From: Microvirga massiliensis
GTDB taxonomy: Bacteria; Pseudomonadota; Alphaproteobacteria; Rhizobiales; Beijerinckiaceae
DNA length: 33,909 nt
Assembly (NCBI RefSeq): GCF_001006805.1
Contig: NZ_LN811366.1
Coordinates: 153,761-187,669 of the forward strand
Direction of reading: 5' to 3'
Positions within the stretch are counted from its first letter, which is position 1, and each line of letters opens with the position of its first letter. This document shows positions 22,409 to 30,972 of this stretch, one piece after another. The notes below the pieces were generated by a model. It searched no databases and was not told the origin of the DNA. It worked only from the letters and a program-made list of their open reading frames with translations. A program made the position numbers and the translations under genes.

Positions 22409-22527
22409 ATGAACTACGAAAAGCGCACCTCGACATTAGAGTCCAAGATCCGCACCCTCCACTGGATGGTGGCCATTACATTGGCCTGAACTTGCTCATC
22501 ATACTAGGAGGGCTCGTCCTGCAATAA
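22409..22527 (+). pseudogene. Small single-helix membrane peptide, probably frameshifted
   Basis: ATG 22409 reads MNYEKRTSTLESKIRTLHWM and then VAITLA before TGA 22487. Adding one base near 22485 continues LNLLIILGGLVLQ to TAA 22525. The joined product would be a 39-residue peptide with a short coiled-coil-like front and one membrane helix, a common plan for small phage or plasmid membrane proteins. Upstream the frame is closed by a TGA around 22340. The family is not recognised. It may be a real broken gene or a chance hydrophobic frame. Confidence 0.3.
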
Positions 22528-22551
22528 CGTAGCTCGTTCCCGTGTCCTACT

Positions 22552-22604
22552 AGCGGAATTGGTCCGCTGGCATGCGTAACTGTCACGCAAGTCGGCAAGA
22601 CGAC
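22552..22604 (+). other. Three tandem small hairpins before the 22623 gene
   Basis: Three stems follow each other: AGCGGA/TCCGCT (22552-22568, loop ATTGG), TGCGT/ACGCA (22573-22589) and GTCG/CGAC (22591-22604). They end 18 bases before the ATG at 22623. They could form a structured leader or part of an RNA linked to the nearby reverse transcriptase, but short stems like these also occur by chance. Confidence 0.25.
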
Positions 22605-22622
22605 TGATAGCTAAATACTTGC

Positions 22623-23045
22623 ATGAGACTCTTTGAAATTGAAATGCCGCTTCTCTACTTACACAGCGGCAAGGTACATGCGCCCGGTACTCTTCTGCGC
22701 CCTGAGAACACCAATTACCCACTCGGCACAACAATTGAGGGCTTGCTGGAGAAAGGACGCCCCAGCGGAAGACTTCCACGGAAAGCAAGCATTTTCCTGA
22801 AGGACCGGCCCGACGGCTCTGCCTCGTATGTATATGAAGTGGTGCCATTCGGGATCGTTGATCGGGGGAGTATAGGGTGGTTGAGACTACTGGTGGGCGA
22901 TGGCGAACGCGACCAGCCGTTGATCGACGAGTGGGTGGTGAATTATTGGGCTGGAAACGATTGCCCAACCGTTCCTGGAGAGTGGGAATATCGTGCTGAG
23001 AGGGTCCGGGTAGGACGCCTTCTCGGCGGGTATGTAAACCAATGA
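22623..23045 (+). CDS. Island protein of unknown function
   Basis: The 140-residue protein reads MRLFEIEMPLLYLHSGKVHA at the front, with mixed composition, many aromatic residues and a clear end EWEYRAERVRVGRLLGG. The segment DEWVVNYWAGNDCPTVPGEW (near 105-125) and SYVYEVVPFG (near 70) look like a compact alpha/beta domain. There is no signal peptide, membrane helix or known catalytic motif. I do not recognise the family. The start is uncertain because no good ribosome site is seen; ATG 22644 is an alternative. It is the last cargo gene before the 700-base non-coding end of the island and is divergent from the reverse transcriptase. Confidence 0.55.
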   Translation: MRLFEIEMPLLYLHSGKVHAPGTLLRPENTNYPLGTTIEGLLEKGRPSGRLPRKASIFLKDRPDGSASYVYEVVPFGIVDRGSIGWLRLLVGDGERDQPLIDEWVVNYWAGNDCPTVPGEWEYRAERVRVGRLLGGYVNQ

Positions 23046-23146
23046 TAGAGTGAGCCGTATAACTAGCTCAAGCCCACCGGAAGGACTTCTGCCTACAACA
23101 GAATTGGTCAGACGTTAAGCGTCGCCTGATCAAGGGAAACAGATAA

Positions 23147-23182
23147 GAGGGCGACGTGATCTTCGCGATCGCGATCGCCCTC
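23147..23182. repeat. 8-bp inverted repeat enclosing a 14-bp palindrome
   Basis: GAGGGCGA (23147-23154) pairs with TCGCCCTC (23175-23182). Overlapping the right arm is a perfect palindrome GCGATCGCGATCGC (23165-23178). Two foldings compete. It may be a protein-binding site near an element end. Confidence 0.4.
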
Positions 23183-23355
23183 CCATTCTGGTGGTAGCCT
23201 AACCGCCAACGAGGGCGGCGAATGGGACCCGCCGTCCTCACCTCCGACTAATATCACAGGAGCCGAATGGTTCCCAATCGGGTCATGCACCTTGGAGAGC
23301 CGACTGCGTCCTTCCGAGTGATCGGCTCCTATCAGCAATAGGCATCAACTGGATC

Positions 23356-23404
23356 GCATCGGCAGGGTGCTGCGATATTTGTGGTCTCCGCACCCTGCCG
23401 ATGC
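23356..23404. repeat. Perfect 15-bp inverted repeat with 19-base loop
   Basis: GCATCGGCAGGGTGC (23356-23370) and GCACCCTGCCGATGC (23390-23404) are exact reverse complements around a 19-base spacer. No T-tract follows either arm. This is the strongest hairpin in the window. It could be a bidirectional terminator, a recombination site at the right end of the island, or a REP-like miniature repeat. Confidence 0.6.
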
Positions 23405-23746
23405 TCTCGTAGCGGATTGGAGGCGTTCACAGGACGCGACCCCACGCGTGAGCGACATGAGTTCCTCCAATGAGGAGCCGGGCATTGGCAGGTCGGAGGC
23501 ATTCTGAACAGTTTTTCAGAGTTCGCATAACGACCTCCGCACAAGAATATGCGCAACGGCCCTGCGAAACTGTCTCCGCAATTCAAATAGGATCGTCGGG
23601 AGCCGTGTTGTTGGCGCAGTCGTAAACAACCCAGCGCTGGCCAAGAGGCTCTGAAGGGAGCAACATCTCCGCAGGATGAAGGCTGTGGTCCGTGCATCCG
23701 AGAACCGTCGGATCATCGGCCCCAGCCCTGTTGATGGACGGCCGCC

Positions 23747-25717
23747 GTGCACCGTCACGCCGCACAGGGACAGCCGGTCGAGCGCAAGCTCGCCGCGATC
23801 CTGGCTGCCGATGTGGTCGAGTATTCGCGCCTCATGGGCGCGGATGAGGCCGGCACGCTGGCCCGGCTCAAGGCCCTCCGCAAGGAAATAATCGACCCTC
23901 GCATCACCCGACACCGCGGCCGCACCATCAAGCTGATGGGCGATGGCGCCCTCGTCGAGTTCCCGAGCGTCGTCGAGGCCGTCGAATGCGCGGTCGAGAT
24001 CCAGGCCGCCGTCGCGGCCCGGAATACCGGGATTCCCGCGGACCAGCAGATCCGCTTTCGGATCGGCATCAACGTCGGCGACATCATCCTCGACGGCAAG
24101 GACATCTACGGCGACGGCGTGAACGTGGCCGCCCGCCTGGAGGGATTGGCCGAGCCGGGCGGCATCTGCATTTCGCGGGTCGTGCGCGACCAGGTTCGCG
24201 ACAAGGTGCCCTACACCTTCGCGGACCTCGGCGAGCAGGCGGTCAAGAACATCGCCCGGCCGGTGCGCGCTTACCGCATCGTCTTCGACCCTGCCGCCTT
24301 GCCGACGACCATGCAGCCTGAATCGAAGAGCTTTTCGCCACGGGTTACCTGGATTGCCGCCGCGATCCTGTTGCTGACCATCGCGGGAGGATCGTGGTGG
24401 CTGATGCGGACATCACAGCCGCCCGCGCCGGCTTCCGCCCAGGCCCTCCCGCGCGCGGTCGAGCACATGGTGTCCACGGCAGGATTTCCACAAGGCGCCC
24501 CGGCTCCAAGCCTGTCCATCGTGGTCCTGCCGTTTGCCAATCTGAGCGGCGATCCGGAGCAGGACTACTTCGTGGACGGGATCACCGAGGATCTGACGAC
24601 CGACCTGTCGCGCATCGACGGCAGCTTCGTGATCGCCCGCAGCACCGCCTACACCTACAAGGGCAAGGCGATCGACGTGCGGCAGATCGGTCGGGAACTG
24701 GGCGTGCGCTACGTCCTGGAAGGGAGCGTCCGGCGTACGGGCGAGCAGGTTCGTGTCAATGCGCAGCTCATCGATGCCGCCAGCGGGGCGCATGTCTGGG
24801 CGGATCGCTTCGACTCCGACCGGGCGGAGCTGGCGGCGATGCAGAACGAGATCACCGGGCGCATCGCTGCGAGCCTGAGCCTCACCCTGGTCGAGGCCGA
24901 GGGGCATCGCGTCGAGCGGGAGCACCGCACCAACCCGGATGCCCTGGATTACACCCTGCGGGGACGCGCGACACTGTTCAAACCGGGGGCGCATGAGAAC
25001 AATCTCGAGGCGGCGAGACTGTTCGAGCAGGCCCTGAAGCTCGATCCTACGCAGGTCGAAGCGCTGGTCTTTCTCGCGGATGCGCTTGTCAGCGACGTGC
25101 TCGATTTCTGGAGTGCCTCGCCCGCGGAGAATCTGGCGCGTGCCGAGGCCCTCCTGGACCGGGCCTTGACGCTCGATTCCAACCGCGCCACGGCGCACCA
25201 CGCCAAGGGCCTGCTCCTGCAAGCGCGGGGGCGCTTCGACGAGGCCGCCAACGAGTTCCGGATGGCGATCGCCCTCGACCGCAACCTCGCCCGCTCCTAC
25301 CGTGCGCTCGGCCAGATGAGGACGTATGTTGGCCACCCGGAGGAAGCGGCGCCCTATCTCCTCCAGGCGATGCGCCTCAGCCCGCGCGACCACAGCCTGG
25401 GTGTGATGCAGTTCCACATGGGGTATCTCAATCTGGTGCTCGGCAACGACGATGCCGCGCTCGAGTGGCTGCCGAGGGCGCGCAGCACGAATCCCGAGTA
25501 CTCCTATATTCACCTCACCCTCGCGGCCGAGTACGGCCTGAGGGGCGATCCGGCCGCGGCGCAAGCTGCGCTGGCCGAGGCCATCAAGCGCAACCCGCGC
25601 TACCGTTCGATCGCGGGAGCGAAGGCAGTGATGGCCACCTACAACAATCCGCTCTACGTCGCGCAGCGCGAGCGCGTTTACGAAGGGCTGCGCCGGGCCG
25701 GCCTCCCGGATGAATGA
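23747..25717 (+). CDS. Class III adenylate/guanylate cyclase fused to TolB-like and TPR domains
   Basis: The GTG start at 23747 gives 656 residues. Residues about 12-175 form the cyclase: metal-binding Asp22 in AAILAADVVEYSRLMG, Asp66 in KLMGDGALVEF, then FRIGINVGDIILDGKDIYGD and GVNVAARLEGLA. Both metal aspartates are present, so cAMP (or cGMP) synthesis is likely. One membrane helix lies at about 201-220 (TWIAAAILLLTIAGGSWWLM). After it comes the FLGI/TolB-like segment beginning SIVVLPFANLSGDPEQDYFV and including RYVLEGSVRRTGEQVRVNAQ. From about 395 to the end are tetratricopeptide repeats (such as LEAARLFEQALKLDPTQVEA). Such fusions are abundant in Rhizobiales and place a cytoplasmic cyclase under a periplasmic sensing region. 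Gene order does not reveal the signal. Confidence 0.93.
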   Translation: MHRHAAQGQPVERKLAAILAADVVEYSRLMGADEAGTLARLKALRKEIIDPRITRHRGRTIKLMGDGALVEFPSVVEAVECAVEIQAAVAARNTGIPADQQIRFRIGINVGDIILDGKDIYGDGVNVAARLEGLAEPGGICISRVVRDQVRDKVPYTFADLGEQAVKNIARPVRAYRIVFDPAALPTTMQPESKSFSPRVTWIAAAILLLTIAGGSWWLMRTSQPPAPASAQALPRAVEHMVSTAGFPQGAPAPSLSIVVLPFANLSGDPEQDYFVDGITEDLTTDLSRIDGSFVIARSTAYTYKGKAIDVRQIGRELGVRYVLEGSVRRTGEQVRVNAQLIDAASGAHVWADRFDSDRAELAAMQNEITGRIAASLSLTLVEAEGHRVEREHRTNPDALDYTLRGRATLFKPGAHENNLEAARLFEQALKLDPTQVEALVFLADALVSDVLDFWSASPAENLARAEALLDRALTLDSNRATAHHAKGLLLQARGRFDEAANEFRMAIALDRNLARSYRALGQMRTYVGHPEEAAPYLLQAMRLSPRDHSLGVMQFHMGYLNLVLGNDDAALEWLPRARSTNPEYSYIHLTLAAEYGLRGDPAAAQAALAEAIKRNPRYRSIAGAKAVMATYNNPLYVAQRERVYEGLRRAGLPDE

Positions 25718-25792
25718 CGGCCTGGGGGGTTCATCCCGGGCGAAACAATCACGGAAGTCCGAGAGATGTTGGCCTGAGCCGGAGGAGAAACC

Positions 25793-27172
25793 ATGGTCCG
25801 ACTGACACGCCGCGCCGTCTTGCAAACGTCTTTCGCCGCAACCGCCGCCGCCGCGTTCGGGTGGCGGGCGATCACCCAGGAAGTGCAGCCGCCGATCATC
25901 TTCGTGCACGGCGACGGCGACGATGCCGAGATCTGGTACACGGTCCTGTGGCGCTTCGAGTCGAACGGCTACGACCCGCGGCGGCTGATCGCGATCGACT
26001 TCCCGAACCCAGGCACCGGTCGGCCTGGCAATTACGGTCAGCCGCATCCGGGCCGCTCGACGACCGGGGAGCAGTTGATCGAACTCGCCGCGCGGGTCGA
26101 GGAGGTCAGGCGGAGCATCAGCCAGGACAAGGTCGTGCTCGTCGCCCACTCGCGCGGCGGCAACGCAGTGCGCAACTACATCAAGAACGGCGGCGGTCAT
26201 GCCACGGTCACGGCGGCGGTGCTGTGCGCCTGCCCCAATCACGGCACCTACGCGTCCCGGGCGCCCGAGTTCAGGCTCGGCGAGACGAACGGCTGGGGCC
26301 ACTTCCTGCGCCAGCTCAACGAGGGTCCCACTGAGGCCACGCCCGGGGTGCGCTTCCTGACGATCCGCAGCGACCGCAACGACCGCTGGTTCCAGCCCGC
26401 GCTGCCGCCGGATCACCCGGTCGCCGGCGGCCGCACGGGGGTGCCGAGCAACGCGGTATACGACAGCCCGGAGCTGACGGGTGCGACCAACCTCGTGCTG
26501 CCGGGGGCCGACCACAAGGAGGCCGCGCGCAGCCCGCGCGCCTTCGAGGCGATGTATCGGTTCATCCTCGAGCGGGAGCCCGCGCACCTGGACATCCTGC
26601 CGGAGGCGCGACCCATCCTGGACGGCAAGGTGACGGGTCTCGTGGGTAACCTGCCGACCAATCTGCCCCTGGAGGGGGCGGAGGTGGAGATCTTCGCGGT
26701 CTCGCCGGACACCGGCGAGCGGCTGGGCGGGGCGGCGCACCGGCGGGTCACCGGCGCTGACGGGAGGTGGGGACCGTTCGAGGCGGACCCGGCTGCGTAT
26801 CACGAGTTCGTGCTGGCCGCGCCCGGCTATCCAGTGGAGCACATCTACCGCCCGCCTTTCCCGCGCTCCAGCACTGTCCTGCGCCTGCGTCCGAGAGGCT
26901 TCGCCCAAGATAGCGATGCGCAGGCTCCCGGGGCCGTGATCACGGTGGTGCGCTGCAACGGCAATCTGGCGCGCGACCGCGACAACGTTCTCGTGGACGG
27001 GCAAGTCCCGTCTGGCCTGCCAGGGAGCCCGCCGCAGCGCAACGAGACCACGCTCCGCCTCGACGCACAGGACAGGCGGCCAGTCCCGGTAGCCGTCAAC
27101 GGCGAGCACCTGACCGTGCAGACGTGGCCAGCGCGCGACAACCACGTCGTGGTCGCCGAGGTCCATTACTGA
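25793..27172 (+). CDS. Exported alpha/beta hydrolase with C-terminal beta-sandwich
   Basis: A strong GGAGGAG ribosome site precedes ATG 25793. The 459-residue protein begins with a twin-arginine-like leader (LTRRAVLQTSFAATAAAAFG). The hydrolase core follows: IIFVHGDGDDAEIWYTVL with the oxyanion region, then VVLVAHSRGGNAVRNYI with nucleophile Ser120 in G/A-H-S-R-G. A candidate histidine is in LPGADHKEAARSP near 245. Residues about 275-375 (VTGLVGNLPTNLPLEGAEVE) look like a carboxypeptidase-regulatory-like beta domain, and a second beta-rich part runs to the end. It is probably a periplasmic esterase or lipase; the substrate is unknown. It follows the cyclase gene by 75 bases and may share its transcript. 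Confidence 0.85.
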   Translation: MVRLTRRAVLQTSFAATAAAAFGWRAITQEVQPPIIFVHGDGDDAEIWYTVLWRFESNGYDPRRLIAIDFPNPGTGRPGNYGQPHPGRSTTGEQLIELAARVEEVRRSISQDKVVLVAHSRGGNAVRNYIKNGGGHATVTAAVLCACPNHGTYASRAPEFRLGETNGWGHFLRQLNEGPTEATPGVRFLTIRSDRNDRWFQPALPPDHPVAGGRTGVPSNAVYDSPELTGATNLVLPGADHKEAARSPRAFEAMYRFILEREPAHLDILPEARPILDGKVTGLVGNLPTNLPLEGAEVEIFAVSPDTGERLGGAAHRRVTGADGRWGPFEADPAAYHEFVLAAPGYPVEHIYRPPFPRSSTVLRLRPRGFAQDSDAQAPGAVITVVRCNGNLARDRDNVLVDGQVPSGLPGSPPQRNETTLRLDAQDRRPVPVAVNGEHLTVQTWPARDNHVVVAEVHY

Positions 27173-27441
27173 GGCTTCACGGGAGCGCGCGATCCCCTGG
27201 GTTATGGGCCGCGGGTGCCGCCTGCCGTCAATCCGGCAGGCTTGGCTTGCAGCACTGATCCACGAGCCGCCGCCCGAAAGAACCCGGGCAACCGGGTGAG
27301 TCGGGTGGGTTGCAGGGACCCTTGAGTTGGACAAGCTCGTCCCGGACGACGGCTCGTACTCTCGGCCGTTTGAGCCCGATCGGGAGAGCCGACGCGCGTC
27401 GCGGGCAATGCGGTGGGATGCGTGTCGGCGATGTGACGGGC
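27173..27441. other. Intergenic, no supported gene
   Basis: The gap between the convergent hydrolase and PsiF genes. Frames here are shadows of GC-rich sequence; no strong hairpin was seen. Confidence 0.4.
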
Positions 27442-27768
27442 TCAGGTCCCGACGGCGTCACTCACGCACTTCTTCGTGAAGCTCGCCTTCGCGGCGCCCG
27501 CGAGCTTCTTCTCGCCCGCCTGTGCCTCGCAGGCCTTTGAGGCATCGGACTCGCATTTCTTCAGGAAGCTCGTCTTCGCCGCCCCGGCGAGCTTCTTGTC
27601 GGTCGCCTGCGCCGAGCAGGAGCCACCGGCCGCGCCCGGAGAGGCTGCCTGTGCCGTCGTGGCCGCTGGCTGCTGCGCCGGGCCAGGATGGGGCGCGGTC
27701 TGGGCGAGGACCGGTGCGGCCAGCAGGCATGAGATCGCGGCGAGAATCTGGAAGCGTGCAGAACACAT
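27442..27768 (-). CDS. PsiF-repeat periplasmic protein
   Basis: ATG 27768 follows GGGAGGC, giving 108 residues; a longer start at 27804 lies upstream of that ribosome site. Residues 1-23 are a Sec signal peptide (FQILAAISCLLAAPVLAQ). A proline/alanine/glutamine-rich linker leads to two tandem PsiF repeats. The first is CSAQATDKKLAGAAKTSFLK followed by KCESDA. The second is CEAQAGEKKLAGAAKASFTK followed by KCVSDA. Each has the two cysteines and the K-L-x-G-x-x-x-x-x-F-x-x-K-C pattern of the family. PsiF in Escherichia coli is induced by phosphate starvation; the molecular role is unknown. Position gives no partner. Confidence 0.92.
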   Translation of the reverse strand: MCSARFQILAAISCLLAAPVLAQTAPHPGPAQQPAATTAQAASPGAAGGSCSAQATDKKLAGAAKTSFLKKCESDASKACEAQAGEKKLAGAAKASFTKKCVSDAVGT

Positions 27769-27986
27769 TGAAGCCTCCCTGGCTTCACCGGACACGCCAG
27801 CCACTTGGAATATGTGCCTCGCAGGTTGAACCGACGCTTAACGCCCGCTCTGGGCCAGCCACTCGGCCGACGCGTGGCTGTTGCCCGTTGCAAGCCGTGA
27901 GCGGCTTGCGATGCGCGGGAACCCGAATGCAGCGGGGCGTTGCTTATGTGAGGATAGGGTGAGCACGAGCCCCGAGAGGTCTGCCG

Positions 27987-29570
27987 ATGTCCGACACGCA
28001 AGTTCTCGTCGTGGGGGCCGGGCCGACTGGTCTGGTTCTGGCTCTCTGGCTGCGTCGGCTCGGTCTGCGCGTGCGCATCGTCGACAAGACACCGGAACCC
28101 GGAACCACGTCACGCGCCCTGGTGGTCCACGCGCGGACGCTCGAGTTCTATCGGCAGGTCGGCTTGGCAGAGGCGGTGGTCGCACAGGGCCTGGAGTTTA
28201 CGGCCGCAAACCTGTGGGTGAGGGGCCGGAAGGCCGCCCGGGTCGGCTTCGGCGCGATGGGTCAGGGTCTGAGCCCCTTTCCTTATCTGGTGATCTTTCC
28301 GCAGGACGAGCATGAGCGGCTCCTGATCGAGCGCCTGAGCGCGACGGGAAGCACGGTCGAGCGCCGGACCGAACTCCTCAGCTTTGAAGATGGCGGCGAG
28401 CGCGTGCTGGCCCGCCTGCGACGGCCGGACGGGACCGAGGAGACGTGCGGAGCCGCATATCTCGCAGGTTGCGACGGGGCCCACTCTACGGTGCGCGATG
28501 GTCTGGGCATCGGCTTCCCGGGCGGGACCTACGCGCATCTGTTCTACGTGGCCGACGTGGCGGCGCGCGGGCCGGTGGTGGACGGCGAACTGCACGTGGC
28601 CCTGGACGACACGGATTTCCTGGCGGCGTTTCCGATGGCCGGTCCGGAGCGGGCCCGCCTGATCGGCACGGTGCGGCAGGCGGCGGAAGCCCAAAGGGAG
28701 GCGCTGTCCTGGCAGGATGTCAGCAAGCGCCTGATCGAGCGGTTGGGCATCGAGGTCGAGCGCGTGAACTGGTTCTCGACCTACCATGTCCACCATCGGG
28801 TGGCGGACAGCTTCCGGCAGGGCCGCGCCTTTCTGCTCGGCGATGCCGCACACATCCATAGTCCGGTGGGCGGGCAGGGCATGAACACAGGCATCGGGGA
28901 TGCCGTGAACCTGGCCTGGAAGCTGGCGGCCGTCCTGCATGGGCGAGCCGGGACGGAGTTGCTCGACACCTACGAGCCGGAGCGGATCGCCTTCGCGCGA
29001 CGCCTGGTGGCCACAACCGACCGGGCCTTCACGGTGGTGACGAGCCCCGGGCCGCTCGCCCGGTTCGTCCGCGTCGCGGTCGCGCCACGGCTATTGCCAG
29101 CGCTGTTCGCGTCGAATTTCGTCCGCCGTTTCATGTTCCGCACGATCTCGCAGATCGGGGTGCAATATCGCGGCAGTCGCTTGAGTGCGGGCCGCGCCGG
29201 CAGCGTGACGGGCGGCGATCGCCTGCCTTGGGTCATGCCGGACAGCAGCCCGGAGGAGGGGAGCGACAATTTTGCGCCGCTGAGGTCGCTGGATTGGCAG
29301 ATTCACATCTATGGCGAGGGCGGGGCCAGGATCGTGGAGGCCTGCACGCGACGGGGCTTGGCGCTGCACATCTTTCCCTGGCAGCCCAGGGCGGCCCGCG
29401 CGGGCCTCAGGCGGGGCGCCGTGTATCTGGTGCGCCCGGACGGCTATGTCGGCTTGGCCGATCCGGCCGCCAGCCCGGCCACACTGGAGCAGTATCTGGA
29501 CACCCGGAGCGTGCAGCCCCTGAACGCCGCACACCCGGAAGCGACCAGTGTTGAGTGGAGCCTCCACTGA
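27987..29570 (+). CDS. FAD-dependent monooxygenase (PheA/TfdB aromatic hydroxylase family)
   Basis: The 527-residue protein starts at ATG 27987 after GAGAGG. The FAD dinucleotide fold is VLVVGAGPTGLVLALWLRRL at residues 6-25. The DG motif lies in YLAGCDGAHSTVRDGLGIGF near 160. The GD motif is FLLGDAAHIHSPVGGQGMNT near 285, followed by GIGDAVNLAWKLAAVLHG. This is the full signature of class A flavoprotein hydroxylases, which use NAD(P)H and oxygen to hydroxylate phenolic or other aromatic substrates. The C-terminus (about 400-527) is a thioredoxin-like region typical of the phenol-hydroxylase branch. The substrate cannot be told. It converges with ltrA, with only four bases between the stops. 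Confidence 0.92.
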   Translation: MSDTQVLVVGAGPTGLVLALWLRRLGLRVRIVDKTPEPGTTSRALVVHARTLEFYRQVGLAEAVVAQGLEFTAANLWVRGRKAARVGFGAMGQGLSPFPYLVIFPQDEHERLLIERLSATGSTVERRTELLSFEDGGERVLARLRRPDGTEETCGAAYLAGCDGAHSTVRDGLGIGFPGGTYAHLFYVADVAARGPVVDGELHVALDDTDFLAAFPMAGPERARLIGTVRQAAEAQREALSWQDVSKRLIERLGIEVERVNWFSTYHVHHRVADSFRQGRAFLLGDAAHIHSPVGGQGMNTGIGDAVNLAWKLAAVLHGRAGTELLDTYEPERIAFARRLVATTDRAFTVVTSPGPLARFVRVAVAPRLLPALFASNFVRRFMFRTISQIGVQYRGSRLSAGRAGSVTGGDRLPWVMPDSSPEEGSDNFAPLRSLDWQIHIYGEGGARIVEACTRRGLALHIFPWQPRAARAGLRRGAVYLVRPDGYVGLADPAASPATLEQYLDTRSVQPLNAAHPEATSVEWSLH

Positions 29571-29574
29571 AAGA

Positions 29575-30753
29575 TCACGAGATTATTGGTCGGAACGAGA
29601 TTCGCTCCCAAGCTGCCACTCCCACCAGCACCGCCGCCGCGGCGGCGGCGAGCGCAAGACGCGACATGAACAGCGACGCCAGCGCAAGCAGACCCAAGAC
29701 GATGAGCCCGAAAAGATGCGATACCGGCAACCTCGCCGCAATCGCCCGCTTGAACAGCATGTTGCCGAGCAGGTAGAGGGCCGGCCCACCCAGGATGGCT
29801 ACGATGGCGGGCGGTTCCGCGGGATCGGTCGGATGGGCCAGGATGAGTTCGTCGGACACCGCCGCAACGATGATGCCGGCCACGATGAGCAGATGGACAT
29901 AGGTATAGGCGAGGCGCGCGACCCGTCCGGGATCGGCCGAATGGGAGATCTGCTCGCTCCCTCTCTCGGCGGCGGTGTCGAAGTAGAGCCACCACATGGC
30001 CACGCTGCCGACGAAGGCCACAATGAAGGCCGTTACGGTGACGGGCGTTTGTGCAAGCTCGGCAAAGGTGGCCCCGGTGACGAGGATCGATTCACCGAGG
30101 GCGATGATGATGAAGAGCCCGCAACGCTCGGCCATATGCCCGCCTTCGACATCCCAATCGACGGTTGCCGAGCGGCCCAGGCCGGGAGTCCAGAACCCGA
30201 GCCACGGTGCCATGTATTCGATTGCGAGCGCAATGATCCAGAATGCAAAGCGCGCCTCGCCGTGCGCCAACCCGCCGGCGATCCAGAGCACCCCGGACAG
30301 CGCGAGCCATGACGCGATCCGCTGGAAATTGCGGAAATTCGCGGGGCTGTGCCGCCACAAGGCGCCGACCATGAACAGGCTGCGCCCGACCTGCATGAAT
30401 GTGTAGGCGCAGGCGAAGAGCAGCCCTCGCTCCTCGAATGCCCTCGGGATTGAGGTGGAGAGGAGCAGTCCGGCGAGCATCAGGACGAGGAGCAGGAGCC
30501 GGACGCGCGTCCTCTGCGGGTCGATCCAGTTCGTGACCCAGGACGTGAAGATCCACACCCACCAGACTGCCATGAGCAGCAGTACCGTCCGCAGCACGCC
30601 AGGGACGGTCAGGTCGCCGAGGAGAAAATGGGAGAGCTGCGTGACCGCGAAGACGAAGACCAGATCGAAGAACAGCTCGACGAAGGTGACCCTGGCGTGT
30701 TCGCCAGTCTTCCGGCTACGAAGAAGGTTGGCTCTGTCGCCCGACCTCGTCAT
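29575..30753 (-). CDS. LtrA-like (low temperature requirement A) membrane protein
   Basis: ATG 30753 is preferred over an upstream in-frame start at 30888 because the added 45 residues do not look conserved and GAAGGG precedes it; this gives 392 residues. The N-terminal VTFVELFFDLVFVFAVTQLS is the LtrA hallmark (VELFFDLVFVFA). About ten membrane helices follow. Conserved GHMAERCGLFIIIALGESIL (near 200-220) is the second signature, with the E-R-x-x-x-x-x-x-LGE pattern. LtrA was named from growth of Listeria at low temperature; its transport or other role is unknown. The gene is convergent with the monooxygenase and faces away from the small ORF at 30973. Confidence 0.9.
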   Translation of the reverse strand: MTRSGDRANLLRSRKTGEHARVTFVELFFDLVFVFAVTQLSHFLLGDLTVPGVLRTVLLLMAVWWVWIFTSWVTNWIDPQRTRVRLLLLVLMLAGLLLSTSIPRAFEERGLLFACAYTFMQVGRSLFMVGALWRHSPANFRNFQRIASWLALSGVLWIAGGLAHGEARFAFWIIALAIEYMAPWLGFWTPGLGRSATVDWDVEGGHMAERCGLFIIIALGESILVTGATFAELAQTPVTVTAFIVAFVGSVAMWWLYFDTAAERGSEQISHSADPGRVARLAYTYVHLLIVAGIIVAAVSDELILAHPTDPAEPPAIVAILGGPALYLLGNMLFKRAIAARLPVSHLFGLIVLGLLALASLFMSRLALAAAAAAVLVGVAAWERISFRPIIS

Positions 30754-30972
30754 GACACCCTTCGTTTTCGCAGGGGCGTGGTCACGATTGTTGCCTATGG
30801 TCTGACGGGTCGCGGCCTCGTCGGTCAAGTTGCATGGCTTGTACTTCCGATCGAAACTCGGAAGCCAAGACCACCAACCGCGCGGCAAGCGACTGTTGTC
30901 AAAAGAATTCAGGCTCTTCGGCCGCTCCTATGCCGAGGTTCACCAAAGCTGCCCTTCGATTGGGCGTCGCGC

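Larger units (their letters stand above)
23046..23746. other. Non-coding end of the island with strong hairpins
   Basis: Seven hundred bases with no convincing gene; the minus-strand frames at 23332-23697 and 23516-23914 look like shadows. The region holds two notable inverted repeats, at 23147-23182 and 23356-23404, described separately. Base composition rises to the chromosomal level toward 23740, so the right edge of the foreign segment probably lies here. Confidence 0.45.

Noticed and set aside
23165..23178. Cyanobacterial HIP1 (GCGATCGC) repeat as evidence of origin
   Set aside because: It is a single occurrence noticed in GC-rich DNA; HIP1 is meaningful only when highly iterated across a genome.
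24413..27334. 973-codon minus-strand open frame
   Set aside because: It is exactly antisense to the adenylate cyclase and the hydrolase, has Arg/Gly/Val-rich shadow composition and no motif; long antisense frames are expected in high-GC DNA.
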